Source of the DNA: Blautia caecimuris
GTDB taxonomy: Bacteria; Bacillota; Clostridia; Lachnospirales; Lachnospiraceae
NCBI RefSeq assembly: GCF_024622975.1
Contig: NZ_JANJZT010000032.1
Span: 1-36,167 of the forward strand
Reading direction: 5' to 3'
Length of the DNA: 36,167 nt
Position numbers and translations under genes: made by a program. How positions within the stretch are numbered: position 1 is the first letter of the stretch; each line of letters opens with the position of its first letter. Positions 1-7,631 of the stretch are shown here, one piece after another. The notes below the pieces were generated by a model. It saw only the letters and a list, made by a program, of their open reading frames with translations, was not told the origin of the DNA and did no database searches.

Positions 1-190
1 CCTTTCTTTGATAACACTATTTTACCATACATCATCTCAAAAATATATAGCATAAATTTAATTTATTCTATACTAGTGTTCCGAATACAATGCTACTTTC
101 TCTACGTTTATCAAACGCTTATGTCTATTGCTTTATGATACGCATCAGATATTTCATTCTTTGCCTAATTATTCAAATATACCTGATATG
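1..190. other. AT-rich stretch, no gene seen
   Basis: I see no open reading frame with a ribosome site, no RNA gene and no clear terminator here. It lies downstream of the minus-strand gene that ends at 191. Confidence 0.5.
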
Positions 191-859
191 TTAGATTTTA
201 GTATCAAGCGTTGCCTGTGCAGGAGATTTCCCCGACTCTGCCAATTCTCTTGTAACACTATCTAATGCACCATCTTTAATTTGCTTACCAATTTCCCAGT
301 TAGGATCAGCCTTTTTTGCGGCATCATAAAATGCCTGTCTGTAAATTCTCTCATATTTTTCAAGGGTGTACCCGGCAGCCAATCTGTCCTTTTTCTGCAT
401 TTTGCAGTACAAATTGTTATATACCTCGGAACGTTTTGTTGTATCTCCATTGTGGACATCGTTTTCACGCAGGAACTCTTTTTTTGTCAGTTCATACATT
501 TCTTCTTTGCTGCTATCCGGAATTGATATGATCCGTTTTCTCGAATTTTCATTTTCGTCTGTCACTAAAAGCCCCGCCAATCCATTAACAGGATTGATAT
601 AATCTCCGTCCTTGTCATAATGACTCATCAGATTTTTTATTCCCTGAATATTTCCATACATCGCACCGTTTCCGGCAGACATCATCTGTTTTACAGCGGC
701 TTTGTATTGTTTGCTGTTTGTGTCAATCCCGGCAGCTTTTAACTGGGACTGAACAGAACTGCTGTTCAACTGAGACAACTGAAAACTGCCTATTGCATTT
801 ACTCCTGATGTCCCGAATGATTTTTGAAATAAAAAAGCATAATCTGTAATCTTTGACAT
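191..859 (-). CDS. DUF3879-like hypothetical protein
   Basis: A 222-residue soluble protein beginning MSKITDYAFLFQ, with no signal peptide or membrane segment. The N-terminal block (SKITDYAFLFQ, then a Ser/Gln-rich stretch and repeated K-Q-Y-K-A-A type helices) matches my memory of the DUF3879 proteins that are frequent in Lachnospiraceae; their function is unknown. The ORF can be extended five codons upstream to 874, but those codons contain the GGAGG ribosome site (ATGGGAGGATG), so the ATG at 859 is chosen. The C-terminal third is rich in charged helices (KKEFLRENDV, KYERIYRQAF). It follows the sensor kinase gene on the same strand after about 150 bases, so it could be read with the two-component pair; that is inference. 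The family call is from memory and moderately sure, and no function is claimed. Confidence 0.55.
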   Translation of the reverse strand: MSKITDYAFLFQKSFGTSGVNAIGSFQLSQLNSSSVQSQLKAAGIDTNSKQYKAAVKQMMSAGNGAMYGNIQGIKNLMSHYDKDGDYINPVNGLAGLLVTDENENSRKRIISIPDSSKEEMYELTKKEFLRENDVHNGDTTKRSEVYNNLYCKMQKKDRLAAGYTLEKYERIYRQAFYDAAKKADPNWEIGKQIKDGALDSVTRELAESGKSPAQATLDTKI

Positions 860-1011
860 AAAACATCCTCCCATCTCTATTCCAAAAAATTATAACTTTT
901 CCAATGTTAATAATCTGCTCAGTTTCTCTATTTCCTTTATCGGATAAAATAACCTGTTCTCCTAGTCCCATATCATCAAACGACCATATTACGCATACAA
1001 AGACCATCTCT

Positions 1012-2268
1012 TTACAAGATAACTACCGCCTTAAATTCATTTTCATCGCAGGAAAGCACCATATCACCGCCATATTTATCCACAACTGCTTTTACATTTA
1101 ACAGTCCAATGCCGTGATGATCCCCTCTTTTGCTCTTTATCGTGTCATTTTCAATTTCCACCTTTTCTGTCACCGGATTTCTCACCGCAAATATCAGTTT
1201 ATGATCTTCGCACTCTAATTTCAGATGAATGACCGCTTTTCCGGTATTTTTCAGTACCTTTTCACTCTCCCGGATTGCATTATCCAATAAATTAGAGAGC
1301 AGAATCACAATCTCTTCCTCCTCTAGACATATCTCCTGCAAATCCCCTACTTTCAGGATAACCGCTATGTGTTTCTCCTGCATGCTGCGGTACTTCTGGT
1401 TTAAAACAGCATTGACCACCGGATGGTTCGTGTTGATTGCCGACATCTCGACAGCTATGCTCTCTGTCAGCTTCTGCGTAAATGAAAGTGCCTCATCTGT
1501 GTGTCCATTCTTTATCAATGTCTGGATCGTGGAAAGCTGATTTTTATAATCGTGCATTTTCCTGCGCTGACGCTCATAGATTTCTTCCCGGTCCTGATAA
1601 TCTGCAATACGATTTTTCTGATTTTGTTCCGTAAGTACCGCAATTTTTATTCTCTCTTCTTTTTCAATGGTATTCTGCATGAACTCCATAAGGATAAGGT
1701 TAATCGCAACCAGTCCCACCGAAAGAAATAAAAATACATTCTGCATATCATCGTTTTCTGAATAAAACATAAGAATGAAACCGACCACCGTAAATACAGG
1801 AACACAGAAAAACTGAAACCACTCTTTTCCTGTAATCAGACCGTAGCTTTTTCTTGTCTTGCTAAATCTTCTGATAAACAACATCAGAATGATAAAAGCC
1901 GTCTTTGATATCAGTGCCTGTAAAAACCATTTTTCTTGGATTGAACCTCCTCTTCCCAGCAAAACAGTCACATAATCAATCAATACAAGCATTGTATAGT
2001 TGATGATTGAAAATAAAAAACTCTGCCGGAAGGAGACCTCATAATAAGCCAGATTTAGGAAAGACATAACCAGTATAATCAGGATACATTTTAACATTCC
2101 GATCCATACCCCTGTGACTGCTGCCAGACAAAGCACTCCGCAATAAACAAAAAATCTGTATCTGTTCCTATATCCGCCATCTCTTTTTTCCATAAAAGTA
2201 TCAAAAAAGTATAGCGTTCCTTTTACTTCCAGCATTTCCGCAATAAATATCAATACCCAGAATGTCAT
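1012..2268 (-). CDS. sensor histidine kinase, GHKL (AgrC-like) family
   Basis: A membrane sensor kinase of 418 residues. Residues 1-195 are hydrophobic with about six predicted membrane helices and no sizeable extracellular domain, as in AgrC/ComD-type receptors for small peptides. A coiled linker (195-235) leads to the phosphoacceptor box RRKMHDYKNQ, with the likely His at 239. The ATPase half shows the N box (LLSNLLDNAIRES, about 325-337) and a G box (GIGLLNVKAVVDKYGG) near the C-terminus, typical of HATPase_c_5/GHKL proteins. It starts one base beyond the stop of the response regulator gene, so the two are translationally coupled. No AgrB or AgrD gene is seen nearby, so the ligand is unknown. 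Confidence 0.85.
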   Translation of the reverse strand: MTFWVLIFIAEMLEVKGTLYFFDTFMEKRDGGYRNRYRFFVYCGVLCLAAVTGVWIGMLKCILIILVMSFLNLAYYEVSFRQSFLFSIINYTMLVLIDYVTVLLGRGGSIQEKWFLQALISKTAFIILMLFIRRFSKTRKSYGLITGKEWFQFFCVPVFTVVGFILMFYSENDDMQNVFLFLSVGLVAINLILMEFMQNTIEKEERIKIAVLTEQNQKNRIADYQDREEIYERQRRKMHDYKNQLSTIQTLIKNGHTDEALSFTQKLTESIAVEMSAINTNHPVVNAVLNQKYRSMQEKHIAVILKVGDLQEICLEEEEIVILLSNLLDNAIRESEKVLKNTGKAVIHLKLECEDHKLIFAVRNPVTEKVEIENDTIKSKRGDHHGIGLLNVKAVVDKYGGDMVLSCDENEFKAVVIL

Positions 2269-2269
2269 G

Positions 2270-2977
2270 TTATTCTTCTCCCTTATACAGCATATATTCC
2301 CTCTTTACCTGTGCATATCGTGCCTTGGGAACCGGAATCTTTTTTCCCGTGGTAAGTGTCATCACATATCCGCTGATTTTTGTAATGTACCTCATATATA
2401 CAAGAAAACTTAAATGCGCCCGCACGAATCCCATATCCTTGAATTCATTTTCCAGTTCATCCAGTTTTTTATAAATTTGAAATGTCCCTTTTTCTGTATA
2501 AAATACATTTTTGTGAAGCTCTGTTTCTATATAAATGATGTCATCTGCATAAAGTTTTATCGTTCCTTCCACAAAACGAAATTTGAGAATTCTACAGTTT
2601 TTATTAATTTCTGCTATCAAATCATCCATACATTCTTCTATGGTGTCTGCAAGGTTATCTTTCAGCAGAAAACGGCTTGCTTTCACCTTATATCCATCCA
2701 GTGCGTAATTCATGTATGCCGTCACCAGCACAACCGGAAGTTTTGGATATTTTTCTTTAATCCTCATAGCTGTTTTCAGCCCATCCATCCCCTGCATATT
2801 GATGTCCTGAAATAATAGCTGACACGCTTCCAAAGCCGATTGTTCTTCGCATAACTGTTCTCCAGAATCATATTCTGTAATAGCAAACTCATAATTCTTT
2901 TTTTCACCATAGTCTGACAGCAAATCTGACAGATTTTTTCTGTCATCTATCCTGTCATCACAAATAATAATGTTCAT
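2270..2977 (-). CDS. response regulator with LytTR DNA-binding domain (AgrA-like)
   Basis: The partner of the GHKL kinase. The receiver domain (about 1-120) has the acidic pair in IIICDDR, the phosphoacceptor Asp at 58 in FQDINMQGMDG and the conserved Lys in SRFLLKD. The LytTR domain (about 135-235) follows, with the recognisable pattern IKLYADDIIYIET and FVRAHLSFLVYMRYI. The first ATG in the frame is at 2986, but AGGA sits directly against it, whereas it lies nine bases from the ATG at 2977, so 2977 is chosen (235 residues, MNIIICDD). Regulator first and kinase second, one base apart, is a common arrangement. Upstream tandem repeats (3081-3115) look like its own binding sites. Confidence 0.87.
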   Translation of the reverse strand: MNIIICDDRIDDRKNLSDLLSDYGEKKNYEFAITEYDSGEQLCEEQSALEACQLLFQDINMQGMDGLKTAMRIKEKYPKLPVVLVTAYMNYALDGYKVKASRFLLKDNLADTIEECMDDLIAEINKNCRILKFRFVEGTIKLYADDIIYIETELHKNVFYTEKGTFQIYKKLDELENEFKDMGFVRAHLSFLVYMRYITKISGYVMTLTTGKKIPVPKARYAQVKREYMLYKGEE

Positions 2978-3044
2978 ATTTTTCATTCCTGTCTTTGATT
3001 TCTCTCATGCCTGTAAACCATACAAGTCTCACCTGGCACTCTTT

Positions 3045-3115
3045 ATTATATCAAACAAATCTTTCACTCGATCATTCTCTGCATCAAATGACTATTTTCC
3101 GCATAGAACGACTAT
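3045..3115 (-). promoter_or_regulatory. promoter with tandem LytTR-type repeats upstream of the regulator gene
   Basis: On the minus strand a perfect TATAAT (3045-3050) lies about 60 bases before the regulator start, with a poor -35 region. Just upstream, two direct repeats read ATAGTCGTTCTATGC (3101-3115) and ATAGTCATTTGATGC (3081-3095), 20 bp apart. LytTR regulators bind pairs of direct repeats about two helical turns apart next to weak -35 boxes, so positive autoregulation is inferred. Confidence 0.5.
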
Positions 3116-3131
3116 CTCCTATAGAAACGCA

Positions 3132-3170
3132 GAAGCACTGTATCTCAAATTCTTTGAAATACAATGCTTC
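3132..3170. repeat. imperfect hairpin
   Basis: The arms GAAGCA and TGCTTC, continued by GTAT/ATAC and TCAAA/TTTGA, form an imperfect 18-bp stem. It has no T tract on either strand, so it is not a classical terminator. It lies upstream of the LytTR-type repeats. Confidence 0.45.
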
Positions 3171-3287
3171 CCTGCATTTTCTATATCGTCATGTTGATAT
3201 TATTACTTTACTATCCACATTTGCTATCCTGTGAATGTCTGTTTGCTGATATCTTTTCTGTGCCAACATATCTCAACGCAATAATTA

Positions 3288-3446
3288 CTATTGATTCTTT
3301 ACCTGTCCGGGGAGATATTTTTCCTTAATCTTTCTTGCATCTCCACTTAATGAATAGTAGAATATTACAAAGTTTTTGACTGACCACTCATCAAAAAACG
3401 ATACTGCACAGACTTTCCATCTATACAATATCGTCTTTCTACCCAT
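3288..3446 (-). CDS. possible small ORF, 52 residues, unknown
   Basis: An ATG at 3446 opens 52 codons encoding a basic peptide (start MGRKTILYRWKV, end KEKYLPGQVKNQ). It starts two bases after the stop of another short frame (3449-3658) whose first half lies inside a structured repeat. No ribosome site stands out and I recognise no family. It could be a gene remnant or chance. Confidence 0.22.
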   Translation of the reverse strand: MGRKTILYRWKVCAVSFFDEWSVKNFVIFYYSLSGDARKIKEKYLPGQVKNQ

Positions 3447-3585
3447 TATTATACTTTCATTGTCTTTGCCAGTGATGTAAGTAATGCTGCCATCTCCGGA
3501 TTACCCAGTACTTTCATCAGCAGCTCTGCATAGGTACAATTTTTACTATTCGTGATAAGCTTAACTAAGTGACATTGGTTCAGAA

Positions 3586-3669
3586 CCCCCACCACACAAA
3601 TTCGCAAAACCGCACAATACTCGTGCTTTCTCGCTGCTACGCAGCTAATTTTGCTCATATGTGGGGTGG
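3586..3669. repeat. cloverleaf-like palindromic repeat
   Basis: Nested inverted repeats: outer arms around CCCCACCACA (3587-3597) and TGTGGGGTGG (3660-3669), then GCAAAA (3604-3609) with TTTTGC (3649-3654), enclosing two hairpins, GCAC-N7-GTGC (3612-3626) and GCTGC-TAC-GCAGC (3633-3645). The short frame at 3449-3658 owes its first half to this repeat and is therefore suspect. The architecture resembles the element at 12204-12333. Confidence 0.55.
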
Positions 3670-3768
3670 TAACTCTATTCGAGTTCCCTTAAAATAAAAA
3701 AAATTGCCCCTTACATGCAAGCATGACGTATCAATTTTTCTTATTTCAATGGGTTCTGAATAGTTACC
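3668..3768. repeat. MITE-like long hairpin
   Basis: A left arm of 39 bases (3668-3706, starting GGTAACTCTATTC) pairs with a right arm of 37 bases (3732-3768, ending GAATAGTTACC) with only a few mismatches and one two-base bulge. The 25-base loop contains a further CATGC-AA-GCATG hairpin. It encodes nothing. Size and form suit a miniature inverted-repeat element or a palindromic bacterial repeat. Confidence 0.55.
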
Positions 3769-3775
3769 TTTTTAT

Positions 3776-3807
3776 ATAAAAAGCCCCAAACCGGACCGGT
3801 TCAGGGC
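3776..3807 (-). terminator. rho-independent terminator
   Basis: On the minus strand GCCCTGAACCGG and CCGGTTTGGGGC form a stem followed by TTTTTATATAA. It is the second terminator downstream of the FMN riboswitch. Confidence 0.65.
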
Positions 3808-3847
3808 ATATTCATATAATCACTTATACAGACTACAATATTGGCAC

Positions 3848-3885
3848 AAAAAAACTCCCGGAATGTATCAAACAATCCAGAGCAA
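3848..3885 (-). terminator. terminator, probable FMN riboswitch expression platform
   Basis: On the minus strand CTCTGGATTG and CATTCCGGGAG pair around a short loop and are followed by seven T residues. It lies about 35 bases after the riboswitch aptamer, where the ligand-controlled terminator is expected. Confidence 0.65.
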
Positions 3886-3920
3886 CGAAAATCTACACGT
3901 CATCCAATATACGCAGTCTA

Positions 3921-4032
3921 TATTCATCTTCTTTCATCCAGACTATACTGTCGGCTTCGGAATCTCACAGAATCATGCCTAACGGCTCGTGGGCTATACC
4001 ACCGGTAGTGAATCTGACCCTGCCCTGAAGAT
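3921..4032 (-). promoter_or_regulatory. FMN riboswitch (RFN element)
   Basis: The minus strand carries the conserved RFN landmarks in order: CTTCAGGGCAGGGT, ACCGGTGGTATAGCCCACGAG, then GATTCCGAAGCCGACAGT and ATAGTCTGGATGAAAGAAGAT. These are close to the family consensus, so FMN sensing is well supported. In other Firmicutes it precedes the rib operon or the riboflavin importer ribU. Here it is followed only by two terminators and two repeats, with no riboflavin gene. Confidence 0.9.
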
Positions 4033-4084
4033 TTCTATTCACTTTTCTTACGTTGCTGTATGGCTACCTAAAATGAATTTTAAA

Positions 4085-4132
4085 CAATAAAAACAAGACC
4101 TCCCATTACACTTTTCAGTATCTGAGAGGTCT
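4085..4132 (-). terminator. terminator of the sugar operon
   Basis: AGACCTC (4096-4102) and GAGGTCT (4126-4132) form a stem; on the minus strand it is followed by TGTTTTTATT. It lies about 80 bases beyond the glucosidase stop codon and separates that operon from the riboswitch. Confidence 0.65.
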
Positions 4133-4211
4133 GTATTTATAAAAAGTTTAATCGACTGACAGTCCAATTTCATTTAACGCCAAAATGTTTTCTTTTACAC
4201 ATAGAATTTCT

Positions 4212-5837
4212 TTATTTGCTGTATATTCTCGCCTCATATGGTTGCAACCATTCGGACTCCGTTTCATGATAATTGCACAATACACATTTTTGATCAATTT
4301 TTTGAAACATCAGCTTTTCATTTGTAAAATTCACGATCACCAATAAACCTTTGCCGTTTACTTCTCTTTCATATGCAAATAATCCCGGATATTCTTCGTA
4401 CATCGGGCGAAACTCCGCCTGTCTCACAATATCTGCATGGTCATGGTAACACTGAATCAAACGCTTATAATAATTGTACAATGAATCCGGATCATTCACC
4501 TCACTCTGTGCATTGATTGTTCTATAATTATCATTGCATTTAATCCATGGCTTTCCACACGTAAATCCTCCATTTTCCGAGTCATCCCACTGCATCGGCG
4601 TTCTTGCATTATCTCTTCCTAACTCTGAAAAGTATGCAAGTACTTCATCCGGATCCTTGCCCTGTCCGACCGCTTCCTCATAGGTTCTTTTCGCCCTTAT
4701 ATCATCCATATCATTAATATTCTTCCACTTAACATTGGTCATACCAATTTCCTGTCCCTGATATATAAAAGGCGTTCCATATAAAAAGAAATAGATACTC
4801 GCCAGTGCCGATGCGCTATAGAAACTAATATTTTCTCTTTCCAGAAATTTGTTCAGGCATCTGGACTGATCATGATTTTCTAAAAAGATAGCACTCCAAC
4901 CGATTCCGCTATTATGCGCTACATGTGTAAACATTTTTTTCTTCCACCGTTCTACCGCATGAATGCTTGATTTATCATTTTCCCCTTCCATATTTTCCCA
5001 TCCAAAATCGAAAATCATGGAAAAGTAACCATTCTTTCCGGCATACCGTTCAAAAGCAGCATCGTCTACCCCCGGTGCTTCGGCAACTGTCATGCAGTTA
5101 TATTTATCAAAGCACTGCTCTTTCATCTCATCAAGGAATGTTCCGATTCCCTTATAATCCGTAAGTTTTTCAACCGGATATCGTTCCCCATCATTCGTAG
5201 GACGACTGGCAAAACTTAAGTCTTTTTTGATAAAGGTAATTGCATCGATACGAAAACCGGCGATTCCTTTTTCCAACCACCAATTTATCATCTCATAAAT
5301 TTTTTGACGCAGCTCTTTGCATTCCCAGTTCAGATCCGGCTGTTCCTTCGCAAACGTATGATAATACCATCTGTCATCCGGTAATCTCGACCATACGGAT
5401 CCGCCAAAATTGGATCGCCAGTTATTCGGTTCTTTATCATTCTCCGTTGTTCGGAAGTAAAAATAAGACGCTTCCTCACAATTAGGATCCTTCATTGCCT
5501 TCTGGAACCATTCATGCTGATCCGAGCAATGATTGACCACCAGATCCAATATTATTTTAATCTTTCTTTTTTGAGCCTCCTCTATTAAATGCTCCATATC
5601 CTCGTTTGTTCCAAAGATTGGATTTACCTTGTAATAATCCGATATATCATATCCATTATCCACAAGTGGAGAAGCGTACATCGGGCATATCCATAATACA
5701 TCTACGCCTAGATTTTGGAGATAATCAAGTTTCCGGATAATTCCGTTAAAATCTCCGATTCCATCTCCGTTGCTATCCATAAAACTTTGCGGATAAATCT
5801 GATACACTACGGACTCTTTCCACCAATTGTTTTTCAT
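4212..5837 (-). CDS. GH13 alpha-glucosidase (oligo-1,6-glucosidase / maltase type)
   Basis: A cytoplasmic 541-residue glycoside hydrolase of family 13, probably subfamily 31, which releases glucose from imported oligosaccharides. It opens with WWKESVVYQIYPQSF and shows the four GH13 regions: DLVVNH (98-103), GFRIDAI with the nucleophile Asp198, VAEAP with the acid/base Glu253, and ENHDQ with Asp323. Length and the beta-barrel domain followed by a C-terminal beta domain are normal for the family, and no signal peptide is present. The residue after the nucleophile is Ala rather than the Val usual in alpha-1,6-specific enzymes, so maltose-type substrates are possible; this is a weak inference. 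It is the last gene of the binding-protein/permease operon, 16 bases after the second permease. Confidence 0.9.
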   Translation of the reverse strand: MKNNWWKESVVYQIYPQSFMDSNGDGIGDFNGIIRKLDYLQNLGVDVLWICPMYASPLVDNGYDISDYYKVNPIFGTNEDMEHLIEEAQKRKIKIILDLVVNHCSDQHEWFQKAMKDPNCEEASYFYFRTTENDKEPNNWRSNFGGSVWSRLPDDRWYYHTFAKEQPDLNWECKELRQKIYEMINWWLEKGIAGFRIDAITFIKKDLSFASRPTNDGERYPVEKLTDYKGIGTFLDEMKEQCFDKYNCMTVAEAPGVDDAAFERYAGKNGYFSMIFDFGWENMEGENDKSSIHAVERWKKKMFTHVAHNSGIGWSAIFLENHDQSRCLNKFLERENISFYSASALASIYFFLYGTPFIYQGQEIGMTNVKWKNINDMDDIRAKRTYEEAVGQGKDPDEVLAYFSELGRDNARTPMQWDDSENGGFTCGKPWIKCNDNYRTINAQSEVNDPDSLYNYYKRLIQCYHDHADIVRQAEFRPMYEEYPGLFAYEREVNGKGLLVIVNFTNEKLMFQKIDQKCVLCNYHETESEWLQPYEARIYSK

Positions 5838-5853
5838 TCACAAATTCCTCACC

Positions 5854-6669
5854 TTACTTTATTGCCCCTTCTGTAATACCTTTTACAATGTATTTTTGAC
5901 TAAACAAATAAAAGATAATAATAGGAGCCATGCACATAACCAATCCGGCAGAAGCCAAATCCCAACGTTTTGCAAATTGTCCAAAGAACAGATATGTTTT
6001 TAAAGGCAACGTCTGTAAGCCCTGTTTATTAATAATCAGCGATGGTAATAAGAAGTCATTCCATGTTCCCATAACATTAATAACTGCAACCGTGATTATA
6101 ATCGTTCTCATCAAAGGAAGCACGATCGAAATAAACAGACGTATTGAACCACACCCGTCAATTGTAGCGGCTTCCTCCAATTCCTCCGGAATATTTTTTA
6201 TGAACCCATGAAACATTATGATTGCCATACTTGTTTGAAAGCCCATATACATAAAGATCAAGCCACCACGAGACAGCAAACCGATTTTGCTTGCAAATCC
6301 AACCAATGGAAGCATGACACACTGAAATGGAATCAACATAGAACCGGCAAATATCAAAAAAATAATCTTACTTGCTTTGGTTTTATAACGTACAAGTACC
6401 CAGGCCGCCATAGCCGATATCAACAGCACCAGAACCGCTGTCACTACCGTGATAAGCAGCGAATTCATAAAAGATCTTATGTAATCCAGTTCTTGAAACG
6501 CATTCTTATAGTTTTCAAGTGTAAATGTTTCTTTCGCCGGAAATCCCAACACATCTGTAAAAATCCCCTTGGTCGTCTTAAACGAATTCATAATCAAAAT
6601 ATAAATCGGAAACAAAAAAATGCATCCAAGAATAAGTCCTGTTACTCCATAAGCGATTTTTTTCTTCAT
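5854..6669 (-). CDS. carbohydrate ABC transporter permease, MalG/CUT1 type
   Basis: A 271-residue inner-membrane permease with six predicted helices, the first at residues 7-29. The cytoplasmic EAA loop that docks with the ATPase is present as EELEEAATIDGCGS...LPL. It ends with the typical KYIVKGITEGAIK tail of MalG-like proteins. Its ATG overlaps the stop of the MalF-like gene by one base (TAATG), and a GGAGG lies ten bases upstream. No ATPase gene is in this operon; CUT1 systems of Firmicutes often share an MsmK/UgpC-type ATPase encoded elsewhere, which is assumed here. Confidence 0.9.
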   Translation of the reverse strand: MKKKIAYGVTGLILGCIFLFPIYILIMNSFKTTKGIFTDVLGFPAKETFTLENYKNAFQELDYIRSFMNSLLITVVTAVLVLLISAMAAWVLVRYKTKASKIIFLIFAGSMLIPFQCVMLPLVGFASKIGLLSRGGLIFMYMGFQTSMAIIMFHGFIKNIPEELEEAATIDGCGSIRLFISIVLPLMRTIIITVAVINVMGTWNDFLLPSLIINKQGLQTLPLKTYLFFGQFAKRWDLASAGLVMCMAPIIIFYLFSQKYIVKGITEGAIK

Positions 6670-7538
6670 TACATTTCAACCTCCTTGCGCTTTGTTATAA
6701 CCAACTGCGTAATTCCAATTCCTGCCACAATAATCAGAAAAACGATTGCCTTTGCCTGCGCAAAACCAAATTCATTTGCTCCAAAGGCAGAATTGTAAAT
6801 GTTTAACGCAATCATTTCTGTTGATTTGTATGGTCCACCTTGTGTCAAAGCTAAATTTTGATCAAACATTTTAAATGAACTCGAAATAGATAAGAATAAT
6901 CCGATTGTAAACGCAGGCATCATCAACGGAAGGATGATATATCTCATGAGCTGCCATGAATTTGCTCCATCAATTCTTGCTGCCTCCTTAACCGATTCCG
7001 GTATCTGCTGAATCTGCGCAATATATACGATCATCATATATCCCGACATCTGCCACACAGTCAAAATCAACAATCCTATAAATCCGGTTTCCGGATTCGA
7101 CAGCCATCCGCTAAAGGCTGCAATTCCCGTCTTTTTTGAAAAAGCTTCAAAAATCGATATAAAAATAAACTGCCAAGTAAATCCAAGCAATAATCCGCCT
7201 ATCATATTTGGCATAAAGAAAATTCCACGTAACAGCGTTGCGCCTCTAAATTTCTGTGTCACTAACAACGCCAGACCAAAGCCAACAAGGTTTACCAATA
7301 CAACTGCGCACACCGAAAAAAGCGCAGTAAATAAAAAAGCATGTACAAATGAGTCATCTCTCGTAAAAATGTCAATAAAATTTTGAAAACCTACAAACTT
7401 AACGTCCGAGCCTACAATTCCATTCCAGTTTGTAAGGGAATAGAAAAATCCAATACATGTAGGTATGATTACAACAATACAAAATGCAATTAATGACGGT
7501 GCCAAAAAGCCCCAAAACCGTAATTTACTTTTTCTCAT
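6669..7538 (-). CDS. carbohydrate ABC transporter permease, MalF/CUT1 type
   Basis: The second permease subunit, 289 residues, with six predicted helices and an EAA loop (ESVKEAARIDGANS...LPL). The frame can be opened at a TTG eight codons earlier (7562), but ATG at 7538 (MRKSKLRFWGFLAPS) places the first helix normally and is preferred; the ribosome site GGAAAGGA is a little distant. It follows the binding-protein gene with a strong hairpin between them, and overlaps the next permease by one base. It should form the heterodimeric channel with the MalG-like protein for an alpha-glucoside. Confidence 0.9.
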   Translation of the reverse strand: MRKSKLRFWGFLAPSLIAFCIVVIIPTCIGFFYSLTNWNGIVGSDVKFVGFQNFIDIFTRDDSFVHAFLFTALFSVCAVVLVNLVGFGLALLVTQKFRGATLLRGIFFMPNMIGGLLLGFTWQFIFISIFEAFSKKTGIAAFSGWLSNPETGFIGLLILTVWQMSGYMMIVYIAQIQQIPESVKEAARIDGANSWQLMRYIILPLMMPAFTIGLFLSISSSFKMFDQNLALTQGGPYKSTEMIALNIYNSAFGANEFGFAQAKAIVFLIIVAGIGITQLVITKRKEVEM

Positions 7539-7588
7539 ACTTCTTCTATCCGTCCTTTCCAAACAAAGGATTTTACCCTTATTTGAAT

Positions 7589-7615
7589 TTCCGGGATAGA
7601 AGCTCTATCCCGGAA
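7589..7615 (-). other. intercistronic hairpin between binding protein and permeases
   Basis: TTCCGGGATAGA (7589-7600) and TCTATCCCGGAA (7604-7615) form a perfect 12-bp stem with a three-base loop and no following T run. In sugar ABC operons such hairpins stabilise the upstream binding-protein mRNA or partly stop transcription, giving more binding protein than permease; that role is inferred. Confidence 0.6.
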
Positions 7616-7631
7616 CCCTCTTTAACTCTTA

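Noticed and set aside
723..1007. Minus-strand frame of 94 codons behind the GHKL kinase
   Set aside because: It overlaps the start and N-terminus of the DUF3879-like gene in another frame and has no ribosome site or recognisable domain.
3449..3658. Minus-strand frame of 69 codons (MSKISCVAARKHEYC...)
   Set aside because: Its first half is the palindromic repeat at 3586-3669 and there is no ribosome site; most likely a repeat-derived frame, not a gene.
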